Shown piece after piece: positions 42,306-49,739 of a DNA stretch of 64,000 bases. The position numbers and the translations under genes are program-made. Under the pieces are notes generated by a model. That model made no database searches and was not told the DNA's origin. It was given only the letters and a program-made list of their open reading frames with translations. Numbering within the stretch: position 1 is the stretch's first letter; every line of letters begins with the position of its first letter. The DNA comes from Oceanicola sp. 502str15 (GTDB taxonomy: Bacteria; Pseudomonadota; Alphaproteobacteria; Rhodobacterales; Rhodobacteraceae). The stretch covers positions 620,001 to 684,000 of the forward strand of contig NZ_WYDQ01000001.1 in NCBI RefSeq assembly GCF_024105635.1, given 5' to 3'.

Positions 42306-43142
42306 CTATTCGGCGGGGCTCGCCGTGGCCGGTTGTGGCTTGGCGGGATGGGGTTTGCCGGGGTGGGGCTTGGCGGCCATCGGCACCACCTTGCGCTCCT
42401 CGCTGTCGCTCGGGGGCAGGGGCTCTTCCTCGACGTCGAAGCCAAGCTCGGGCAGAAGCTCCAGCAGGTCCTTCTCGAGCTGGGCGAGCTGGGTGGCCTG
42501 GATGCTCTCTTCCACGTTGATCTGCTGCGACCAGCGCTTGATCTCGTCGGTGGTCTTCTGGGCGAGGGTCAGACGGTCGGAGAAGGCGTCGATCTCTTCC
42601 TGGCGTTGGCGCAGGAAGGTGGTGGCGCGTTCCATCTTCTCGTCGGAATAGACGGTGGCGAGGTCGCGGCTGACCTGGCTCATCTGGGCGGCGACTTCGA
42701 GCACGCCGGGCTCGAGGCCGCGCAGGTCGGGGTGGCGGCGCATGAAGGCCATGCGCTCGCGCACGGCGTCGAACTCGGAGCTCATCGAGAATGCGCCGTT
42801 GCGGTCGGCGGCGTGGCAGACGGCGTAGGCGCGGGCGATATCGTCCATCGAGAGGTGGAAGTCGCGGTGGCTCTTCTGCAGCGCGAGGATGTGGCGGTTG
42901 GCCGGCAGGAAGGTGCAGAGCGCAAGGGCGAAGACGGCGAGGCCGGACTGGATCCAGATGCCGGCATTGGCGTAGGTGGTTTCCCCGAAGGTGAGGGAGG
43001 CCTCCAGCCAGGGCAGCACCCCGAAGGCCGCAAGCAGCGTCGCCCCGATGAGGCCGATGGCGAGCATCGCGATGGCGGTGAGTGACAGCGCACGCAGCGC
43101 CTGAAACAGACGGTCTGCGGGCGTCTCGTTGGTTGCGTTCAT
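42306..43142 (-). CDS. Membrane-anchored coiled-coil protein, often named 'DNA repair protein'
   Basis: This 278-residue protein has two membrane helices (about residues 17-40 and 55-78) and a long cytoplasmic part with helical heptads (about 100-230: VAAQMSQVSRDLATVYSDEK, TTFLRQRQEEIDAFSDRLTL, QLAQLEKDLLELLPELG) and a Pro/Lys/His tail. I recall close homologues in Rhodobacteraceae labelled DNA repair protein, with no motif that supports it. The start at 43142 follows AAGGGGG. Function unknown. Confidence 0.75.
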   Translation of the reverse strand: MNATNETPADRLFQALRALSLTAIAMLAIGLIGATLLAAFGVLPWLEASLTFGETTYANAGIWIQSGLAVFALALCTFLPANRHILALQKSHRDFHLSMDDIARAYAVCHAADRNGAFSMSSEFDAVRERMAFMRRHPDLRGLEPGVLEVAAQMSQVSRDLATVYSDEKMERATTFLRQRQEEIDAFSDRLTLAQKTTDEIKRWSQQINVEESIQATQLAQLEKDLLELLPELGFDVEEEPLPPSDSEERKVVPMAAKPHPGKPHPAKPQPATASPAE

Positions 43143-43348
43143 GATATCCCCCTTCACACGTGTGGCCCAAACCTCTGGACCGAAACGGTAATTTCCCAGC
43201 ACGGGTAGCTTAGCGGAGGATTGCCGTTTGGTTAATCTGTTTCTCTTGGGACAGTGCTGATGGGGTGGGATGATTGTTTCGCCGGTGGAGACAGTGACGG
43301 GCGCCGTGCCGGATTTTCGGGCAGTTGCGCAACCGTGGTCGCGACCGA

Positions 43349-43729
43349 TCAGTAAGGCACCGTGAGGCTGAGCAGGGTGGCGGCGATGGCGGCAGAGAAC
43401 ACAAGGCAGGTGAGCGCGGTGATGACCCATCCGAGCGGCCGGCCTGCGCGGTGCAGCACCGGGATGACGGCGATGGTCCAGAGCAGGATGGCGGCGCCGT
43501 TGACGATGGCGAGGAGGCGGAAGTTGTGCTCGATCAGCCAGCGGCCCAAGGCGCGTGAGGCGAATTCCTCGACCGCGAAATAGGCGATGGCGAGGGTGAG
43601 GAGCAGGACGCCGAGGAGGGCGAGCAGGCGGGCGGCGCGGCGGGGCAGGCGGATGAGTTGCACAAGGATGGCCACGGCGCTGACCGCGAAGCCGAGGATC
43701 AGGAGCGGGATCAGCAGGAGCAGGGCCAT
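43349..43729 (-). CDS. Small integral membrane protein of unknown function
   Basis: This 126-residue protein has four likely membrane segments (residues about 2-22, 32-54, 70-90 and 98-122) with short charged loops. I do not recognise a family. The ATG at 43729 lies 77 bases downstream of the mlaF stop on the same strand, so it could belong to the alr-mlaE-mlaF transcript. Confidence 0.6.
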   Translation of the reverse strand: MALLLLIPLLILGFAVSAVAILVQLIRLPRRAARLLALLGVLLLTLAIAYFAVEEFASRALGRWLIEHNFRLLAIVNGAAILLWTIAVIPVLHRAGRPLGWVITALTCLVFSAAIAATLLSLTVPY

Positions 43730-43806
43730 GGCGCGCCTTTGCGGGTCTGGGGGCGGCGGATGACGGAGGTTAGCAGGTTTTGCGCCGGAAAGCCCGAGGC
43801 GCGGGC

Positions 43807-44565
43807 TCAGCGCAGGGTTTCGATCGGGCCTTCGGCGCTGCCGTGGATGAACTGCGTCAGGTAAGGGTCTGATGCGGCGTCCATTTCGCTGACTGGTCCG
43901 GTCCAGCGGATCTTGCCGGCGTGGAGCATGGCCACGTCATCTGCGATGGCGCGCACCGAGGTCATGTCGTGGGTGATGGTCACGGCGGTGGCGCCCATCT
44001 CGACCACGATCTCGCGGATCAGCTCGTTGATGACCCCTGCCATGATCGGGTCGAGGCCGGTGGTGGGCTCGTCAAAGAAGATGATCTCGGGCTCGGCTGC
44101 GATGGCACGGGCGAGGCCGACGCGCTTTTGCATGCCGCCCGACAGCTCGGCGGGGAAGAGGTCGGCGGTTTCGGGGCCGAGGCCGACGCGGCGGAGCTTT
44201 TCGATGGCGATCTCGCGGGCTTCCGGCTTCGGGCGCTTGAGGGCGCCGCGCAGCAGGCGGAACGCGACGTTTTGCCAGACCGGGATCGAATCGAACAGGG
44301 CACCGCCCTGAAACAGCATGCCGAAGCGCGCCAGAAAGGCCTCGCGGGCGGCGGCGGACTTGACGGCTGCGACGGGGGCATCGTCGACGGTGATGCTGCC
44401 CCGGTCGGGGGCGACGAGGCCGAGGATGCACTTGAGCGTCACCGACTTGCCGGTGCCCGATCCGCCGATGATGACCATGGAGCGGCCCTTGCCGACCGAA
44501 AGATCGACGCCGCGCAGAACATCCTTGGTTCCGAAGGACTTATGAACGTTGCTCAGCTCGATCAT
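43807..44565 (-). CDS. mlaF: Phospholipid transport ABC ATPase, MlaF type
   Basis: This 252-residue ATPase powers the MlaE permease in phospholipid trafficking between the two membranes. Walker A is IGGSGTGKSVTLK near residue 33, the signature ELSGGMQKRVGLARA near 143, Walker B EIIFFDEPTTGLDPI near 164, and the H-loop THDM near 200. Its ATG overlaps the mlaE stop (ATGA). The periplasmic MlaC and MCE protein MlaD are not adjacent here. Confidence 0.93.
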   Translation of the reverse strand: MIELSNVHKSFGTKDVLRGVDLSVGKGRSMVIIGGSGTGKSVTLKCILGLVAPDRGSITVDDAPVAAVKSAAAREAFLARFGMLFQGGALFDSIPVWQNVAFRLLRGALKRPKPEAREIAIEKLRRVGLGPETADLFPAELSGGMQKRVGLARAIAAEPEIIFFDEPTTGLDPIMAGVINELIREIVVEMGATAVTITHDMTSVRAIADDVAMLHAGKIRWTGPVSEMDAASDPYLTQFIHGSAEGPIETLR

Positions 44566-45347
44566 ACGGAGAAAAACGCCTGTGTGAGCAGGAAGTTGGC
44601 GGCGAGGATGAGCACCGCGGCGGCGACGACGGAGGACTTGGTGGCGCTGCCCACGCCCTGGGCGCCGCGGCCGGAGTTCATGCCGTAGTAGCAGCCCATC
44701 AGCGCCGCGATGAAGCCGAAGGCGGCCCCTTTCACCAGCGAGGAGATCATGTCGAGCGCCTCGAGAAAATTCCAGGTGTTCTGCAGGTAGGCGGTGGGGT
44801 TGAAGCCGAGCCGCTCGGTGGCCACCAGGAAGCCACCCATCACGCCGATCACATCGCCGACGGCCACGAGCAGGGGCACGGTGATGAGGGCGGCGAGCAC
44901 GCGGGGCACGGTAAGATATTTCATCGGGTGGGTCGAGAGGGTGACGAGCGCGTCGATCTGCTCGGTCACCTTCATGGTGGCAATTTCGGCGGCCACGGAG
45001 GAGGTGACGCGGGCGGCGATCATCAGCCCCACAAGCACCGGCCCGAGTTCGCGCACCATGCCGATGGCGACGATCTGGGGCACCACCGCCTCGGCGTTGA
45101 AGCGCGAGCCGCCGGAGTAGATCTGCAGGGCCAGGGCGCCGCCGGTGAACACGGCGGTGAGGCCAACAACGGGGAGCGAATAATACCCTACGTTCAGAAT
45201 GGCTTGCCAGAGTTCCTTGAAGTAGAATGGCGGGCGGACGATGTGGCTGAGGGTGGCATAGAGAAACAGAGCAACCCGGCCGACCGAGGCCAGTGCCGCG
45301 AGGGTGGCCCGGCCGAGAATGGCAAGCGGGGTGAGGAGCGCCGTCAA
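44562..45347 (-). CDS. mlaE: Phospholipid transport ABC permease, MlaE type
   Basis: This 261-residue inner-membrane protein has the MlaE fold with about five helices and the conserved stretch MVRELGPVLVGLMIAARVTSS followed by AAEIATMKVTEQIDAL. It forms the membrane part of the Mla transporter with MlaF. The only sensible start is the TTG at 45347 (LTALLTPLAILGR), eight bases downstream of the alr stop; no ATG occurs before MVRELGP. The close spacing implies coupling with alr. Confidence 0.9.
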   Translation of the reverse strand: MTALLTPLAILGRATLAALASVGRVALFLYATLSHIVRPPFYFKELWQAILNVGYYSLPVVGLTAVFTGGALALQIYSGGSRFNAEAVVPQIVAIGMVRELGPVLVGLMIAARVTSSVAAEIATMKVTEQIDALVTLSTHPMKYLTVPRVLAALITVPLLVAVGDVIGVMGGFLVATERLGFNPTAYLQNTWNFLEALDMISSLVKGAAFGFIAALMGCYYGMNSGRGAQGVGSATKSSVVAAAVLILAANFLLTQAFFSV

Positions 45348-45354
45348 GGCCCGC

Positions 45355-46404
45355 TCAGCCCGCCCGGCCGGAATAGCGGCGGGCGTAGCGGGGGCCGAGC
45401 GCGGTGAGGATCTCGTAGCCGATGGTGTCGGCGGCGGCGGCCACGGCGTCGATCCCCTGTTCGGGGCAGAGCAGCGAGAGCACGCGGGGTTCGTGGCTGA
45501 GGCCGGAGATGTCGGCCACCACGAGGTCCATCGAGACGCGGCCCAAGACCGGGCATTCGACGCCATCGGCCCAGAGGCTCAGCTTGCCGGAGAGCCCGCG
45601 CAGGATGCCATCGGCATAGCCGGCGCCGACGGTGGCGGTGGGGGTGTCGACCGGGGCCTGCCAGGTGGCGTTGTAGCCGACCGACTCGCCCTTGAGGACC
45701 ACGCCGGTCTGGATCACCGGCAGGTCGAGCTGCACCGCCTGCCGGGCGTCGCGGAAGGGCAGGCCGCCGTAGAGGCCGATGCCGGGGCGGGTGAGTTCGA
45801 AGTGATAATCAGCGCCCAGCAGGATGCCGCCGGTGGCCCCGAGCGAGCGCGGAATGCCGCAGCCCGAAGTGAGTTCGCGGAAGAGCTGCACCTGCGCCTT
45901 GTTCTGCGGGCTCTCCGGCTCGTCGGCGGAGGCAAGGTGGCTCATGATCAGGCGCGGTTTGCGGGGCACGGCGACGTCGCGCACCGCCGTCCACTCGCCG
46001 GGCTCCATGCCCAGCCGGTTCATGCCGGTGTCGAGCTGGATGCCGAAGGGCGATTGGGGCAGGGCTTCGAGGTGGCGGGTGAGCTGGTCGATCGAGTTCA
46101 GCATCGGGATCAGCTCGAGATCGCCCAGCATGTCGGTGTCGCCGCGCATGTGCCCGGAAAACACGTAGATTTCGGGCCCGCGCCCGAGCGCGTTGCGGAT
46201 CGCCGAGCCCTCTTCGGCCTGCGCCACGAAGAAGCGCCGTGCACCGGCATGGGCCAGCGCCCGCGCCACCCGGCCGGCGCCGAGGCCATAGCCGTTTGCC
46301 TTGACCACGGCACCGGTTTCGGTGCCGCTGCCCGACAATGCGTCAAGCGCGGTCCAGTTCGCCGCAATGGCGTCGAGATCAATGGTTAACTGCCCGGTAC
46401 CCAT
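45355..46404 (-). CDS. alr: Alanine racemase
   Basis: This 349-residue PLP enzyme makes D-alanine for peptidoglycan. The PLP lysine is K35 in [13 protein letters not shown], and the catalytic tyrosine lies in [10 protein letters not shown] near residue 235. Residues such as LDTGMNRLG near 118 are typical. The protein is a little shorter than Escherichia coli Alr but complete. The ATG at 46404 begins the alr-mlaE-mlaF unit. Confidence 0.96.
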   Translation of the reverse strand: MGTGQLTIDLDAIAANWTALDALSGSGTETGAVVKANGYGLGAGRVARALAHAGARRFFVAQAEEGSAIRNALGRGPEIYVFSGHMRGDTDMLGDLELIPMLNSIDQLTRHLEALPQSPFGIQLDTGMNRLGMEPGEWTAVRDVAVPRKPRLIMSHLASADEPESPQNKAQVQLFRELTSGCGIPRSLGATGGILLGADYHFELTRPGIGLYGGLPFRDARQAVQLDLPVIQTGVVLKGESVGYNATWQAPVDTPTATVGAGYADGILRGLSGKLSLWADGVECPVLGRVSMDLVVADISGLSHEPRVLSLLCPEQGIDAVAAAADTIGYEILTALGPRYARRYSGRAG

Positions 46405-46488
46405 GGGGCCGGTTTTTGCGGGGGGCGGGGGGCGGCGTCAAGCGCGAAAGCGTGCTGCGGCGCGGCATCGCCCGGGGTGGCGCCGGAA

Positions 46489-46511
46489 GGCGGGACAAGT
46501 CCCGCCCTACG
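46489..46511. repeat. Palindromic intergenic repeat, family A (copy 4), overlapping the rimK stop
   Basis: GGCGGGA-CAAG-TCCCGCC followed by CTACG. On the minus strand the CTA supplies the TAG stop codon of the rimK-like gene, so the repeat ends that coding region. Confidence 0.8.
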
Positions 46512-47904
46512 ACTTGCGGCGACGCACCTGCTTGGGGCGGACGTGATGCTCGATTTCGTCGTAGAGCTTGGCCGCCACGTTCTTGTCGGTCGCCGCCTCG
46601 ATCCCTTCGAAGCCGGGCGAGGAATTGACCTCGAGCACCTTGGGCCCGGTTTCGGAGCGCAGCAGGTCCACCCCGGCCATGCCGAGGCCGAAGGCCCGGG
46701 CGGCGCGGGTGGCGGTTTCGCGCTCGAGTCGCGAGATCCGCACGGTCTTGGCGGTGCCGCCCCGGTGCAGGTTGGAGCGAAAGTCGCCCTCCGCCCCGGT
46801 GCGCTTCATCGAGGCCACGACCTTGCCGCCGATCACGAGGCAGCGGATGTCTTCGCCCGCCGCCTCCTTGACGAAATCCTGCACCAGGAAGTTGGCGTTG
46901 AGGCCACGGAACGCGTCGATCACCGACTCGGCGGCCTTGCGGGTTTCGGCCAGCACCACGCCCTTGCCCTGGGTCGATTGCAGCAGCTTGACGATCAGCG
47001 GCGCGTTGCCGGCGAGGGTGATGAGGTTGGCGGTGTCCTTTGGCGAGGCGGCAAAGGCGGTGTCGGGCATGGGCACCTTGGCGCGCGACATGATCTGATG
47101 CGCGTGCAGCTTGTCGCGCGAGGCGGTGATGCCGTGGGCGGGGTTCACCGAGAAGGTGCCGATGGTTTCGAACTGGCGCACGATGGCGGTGCCGTAGGTG
47201 GTGACGGAGGCGCCGATGCGGGGGATGATCGCATCGTAGCGGGGCAGGCGCTTGCCGTCGTAATGCACCTCGGGGGCGAGGGTGGAGATGGCCATGTAGC
47301 AGCGGGTGGTGTCGATCACCTCCACCGTGTGGCCGCGCTTCTCGCCCTCTTCGATCAGGCGGCGGGTGGAGTAGTTGTTCTCGCGGCTGAGAACCGCGAT
47401 GCGCAGCGCCCGGGGCGGCTGGGCCGTGCGCACGGCGGGGGAGTGGTAGACATCGTAGTCCAGCTCTGGTTGGCAGAGCCGGTCGGTCGCGTTGATGGCG
47501 ATGCCCTCGCGCAGCGCTTGCCGCCCGAGCAGCATCCGCGAGGCCATGGTGGAGCGGTCGGTGAGGGTCACTTCGATGGGCCAGCTCTGGCCGGCCACTT
47601 CGATCGCGGTTTCGATGACGTAGCGCAGCTCCTTCTCGCCGTTCGAGGATGTAATCTCGCGGCGGTCGAGGATGGTGGCGGAGCAGGGGATTGTCAGATC
47701 CTCGCGGCCCGGAATCGGGTGCACGGTGAAGCGGACCTTGGGCTTGCCATGGGGGCCGAAGGTTTCGATCTCGGAGGCATGGAGGGCCGAGGTGCGGGCG
47801 CCGGTATCGACCTTGGCCTTCAGCGCAGGCAGGCCGAGGGCGGGCAGTGCGACCCATTCTTCCCAGCCGAACTGGAGGGGGGCGAGGGGCTCGGATGGGC
47901 TCAT
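46507..47904 (-). CDS. rimK: RimK-type ATP-grasp ligase with N-terminal retropepsin-like domain
   Basis: This 465-residue protein joins two domains. Residues 10-145 match the retropepsin-like 'ATP-dependent zinc protease' family (PF05618), with [15 protein letters not shown] at about 29-43. Residues 165-455 match RimK, the ATP-grasp ligase that adds glutamates to ribosomal protein S6 or makes related peptide bonds: [59 protein letters not shown], and the metal site [12 protein letters not shown]. Such fusions occur in other proteobacteria. The ATG at 47904 begins directly before the protease domain. Its actual acceptor is unknown. Confidence 0.9.
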   Translation of the reverse strand: MSPSEPLAPLQFGWEEWVALPALGLPALKAKVDTGARTSALHASEIETFGPHGKPKVRFTVHPIPGREDLTIPCSATILDRREITSSNGEKELRYVIETAIEVAGQSWPIEVTLTDRSTMASRMLLGRQALREGIAINATDRLCQPELDYDVYHSPAVRTAQPPRALRIAVLSRENNYSTRRLIEEGEKRGHTVEVIDTTRCYMAISTLAPEVHYDGKRLPRYDAIIPRIGASVTTYGTAIVRQFETIGTFSVNPAHGITASRDKLHAHQIMSRAKVPMPDTAFAASPKDTANLITLAGNAPLIVKLLQSTQGKGVVLAETRKAAESVIDAFRGLNANFLVQDFVKEAAGEDIRCLVIGGKVVASMKRTGAEGDFRSNLHRGGTAKTVRISRLERETATRAARAFGLGMAGVDLLRSETGPKVLEVNSSPGFEGIEAATDKNVAAKLYDEIEHHVRPKQVRRRKS

Positions 47905-48320
47905 CGTGCGTCCTTGAAGCTGGCGGGGCGGGAGGGGGTGAGTGTGACGGTCCGGGATTCGGCGCTCGGGCCGTTGGTAACCCATCGCGGGGGGCGCTGG
48001 CCATGGGGGAGGGTGCGGCAAGGTGCGGCACGGGGTTGGATCGGGGCGGCCCGAGGGTCGGCTGCACAGCGCCCGCCGCGCACTGCCGGGACGCCGCAGG
48101 CGCGAGGTCGCCGCCGCGCGTTGGCATGGGCGCTGGCCGCTTGCACCCGGGCGGCTTTGGTGTCTTCGGCCTCATCGGCGGCCCCCGACCCAGCAGGGCG
48201 TCCCCCGATCCCGCAAGATGGCGCACGAGCGGCCCGCGCGAGCGCCCTCCGCAGGGGCGGCGAATGGCCGGGCGCGCAAAACCCCTTGAGTTCCGCGCCC
48301 GGATCGCCAATCAGGGCGGA
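47905..48320. other. Gene-free interval between divergent rimK-like and tgt genes
   Basis: No convincing gene lies in these 416 bases; open frames are Arg/Pro/Ala-rich artefacts. It must contain the promoters of both divergent genes, but I see no clear -35/-10 pair. There is no repeat of families A or B here. Confidence 0.6.
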
Positions 48321-49451
48321 ATGAGCGAAAGAGTAACCTTCGAGGTCACGGCGCGGGACGGCAAGGCCCGGCTGGGGGCCATTTCCACCCCGCGCGGCGA
48401 GATCCGCACGCCCGCCTTCATGCCGGTGGGCACCGCCGCCACGGTGAAGGCGATGCTGCCCGAGAGCGTGGCGGCCACCGGGGCCGATATCCTGCTGGGC
48501 AACACCTATCACCTGATGCTGCGGCCCGGGGCGGAGCGGGTGGCGCGGCTGGGCGGGCTGCACCGGTTCATGAACTGGGACAAGCCGATCCTGACCGACT
48601 CGGGCGGCTTTCAGGTGATGAGCCTCGCCGAGCTGCGCAAGCTCACCGAGGAAGGGGTGACCTTCCGCAGCCATGTCGATGGCTCCAAACATGTGCTGAG
48701 CCCGGAAACCTCGATGGAGATCCAGCGGCTGCTCGGCTCCGACATCGTGATGTGCTTTGACGAATGCCCGGCGCTGCCCGCCACAGAGGATGCGGTGGCC
48801 GAGAGCATGCGGCTGTCGATGCGCTGGGCGCAGAGGTCGCGCGATGCCTTCGGCGACAGGCCGGGGCATGCGCTCTTCGGCATCCAGCAGGGCGGTGTGA
48901 CCGAGGCGCTGAGGGCGGAGTCGGCGGAGGCGCTGAAGGCGATCGGCTTCGATGGCTACGCGATCGGCGGGCTGGCCGTGGGCGAGGGGCAGGAGGCGAT
49001 GTTCGGGGTGCTGGACTACGCCCCGGGCCAGCTGCCCGAGGACAAGCCGCGCTACCTGATGGGCGTGGGCAAGCCCGATGACATCGTGGGCGCAGTGAAG
49101 CGGGGCGTGGACATGATGGACTGCGTGCTGCCCTCGCGCTCGGGGCGCACCGGGCAGGCCTGGACCCGTCGCGGGCAGGTGAACCTCAAGAACGCCCGCC
49201 ACGCAGACGACCCGCGCCCGCTGGACGAGGCCTGCAGCTGCCCGGCCTGCCGGAGCTACTCGCGCGCCTACCTGCACCATGTCTACCGCGCCGGCGAGAT
49301 GATCGCGGGGATGCTCCTGACCTGGCACAACCTGCATTACTATCAGGAGCTGATGGCCGAGATGCGGGGGGCGATTGCCGAAGGGCAGTTCGAGCGGTTC
49401 GAGACGCAGTTTCACGCGCTGCGGGCCGAGGGCGACATTCCCCAACTCTGA
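48321..49451 (+). CDS. tgt: tRNA-guanine transglycosylase
   Basis: This 376-residue enzyme exchanges guanine-34 for preQ1 in tRNAs with GUN anticodons, on the way to queuosine. The base-pocket [15 protein letters not shown] is near residue 92, GIQQGG near 190, [12 protein letters not shown] near 213, the nucleophile region [15 protein letters not shown] near 263, and the zinc site C-S-C-P-A-C near 302-307 with a following histidine (LTWHNLHYY). The ATG at 48321 follows AGGGCGGA. The long frame to the left of it is composition-driven. Confidence 0.97.
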   Translation: MSERVTFEVTARDGKARLGAISTPRGEIRTPAFMPVGTAATVKAMLPESVAATGADILLGNTYHLMLRPGAERVARLGGLHRFMNWDKPILTDSGGFQVMSLAELRKLTEEGVTFRSHVDGSKHVLSPETSMEIQRLLGSDIVMCFDECPALPATEDAVAESMRLSMRWAQRSRDAFGDRPGHALFGIQQGGVTEALRAESAEALKAIGFDGYAIGGLAVGEGQEAMFGVLDYAPGQLPEDKPRYLMGVGKPDDIVGAVKRGVDMMDCVLPSRSGRTGQAWTRRGQVNLKNARHADDPRPLDEACSCPACRSYSRAYLHHVYRAGEMIAGMLLTWHNLHYYQELMAEMRGAIAEGQFERFETQFHALRAEGDIPQL

Positions 49452-49599
49452 GCGCATGGCGACGCCGCGCGCAGCGGCGCTCCCACCCGCCCACCCCGCG
49501 CCGCCACGCGCGGCTCGGTGCGCCCGAGGCGCCATCCTGCGACGTCCAGCAGAAGGCGAGCCCGCAGACACAGGCCCAAACGCCCGCGCCCGGTCGCGC

Positions 49600-49655
49600 C
49601 CCTGTTCATTTTCTTGCTCCAAATATCTCCCGCCGGAGGCCTCAAATCTCTTCTG
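49600..49655 (-). repeat. Intergenic repeat, family B, extended form (copy 7, inverted)
   Basis: Perfect 56-base inverse copy of 40504-40559. It lies between the convergent tgt and glycosyltransferase-sulfotransferase genes. Confidence 0.9.
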
Positions 49656-49739
49656 GCCCGCTTTCGGCGTAACCCGCCACGCCAGCGGCCCCGCCTGCCG
49701 AGCGCAGCGAGGCCACCGACAGCCCGCCCCGGTGAGGGC

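Noticed and set aside
47905..48320. Arg/Ala-rich open frames between rimK and tgt
   Set aside because: Composition follows the local GC content, there is no start context, and the frames extend into neighbouring genes on the wrong strand.
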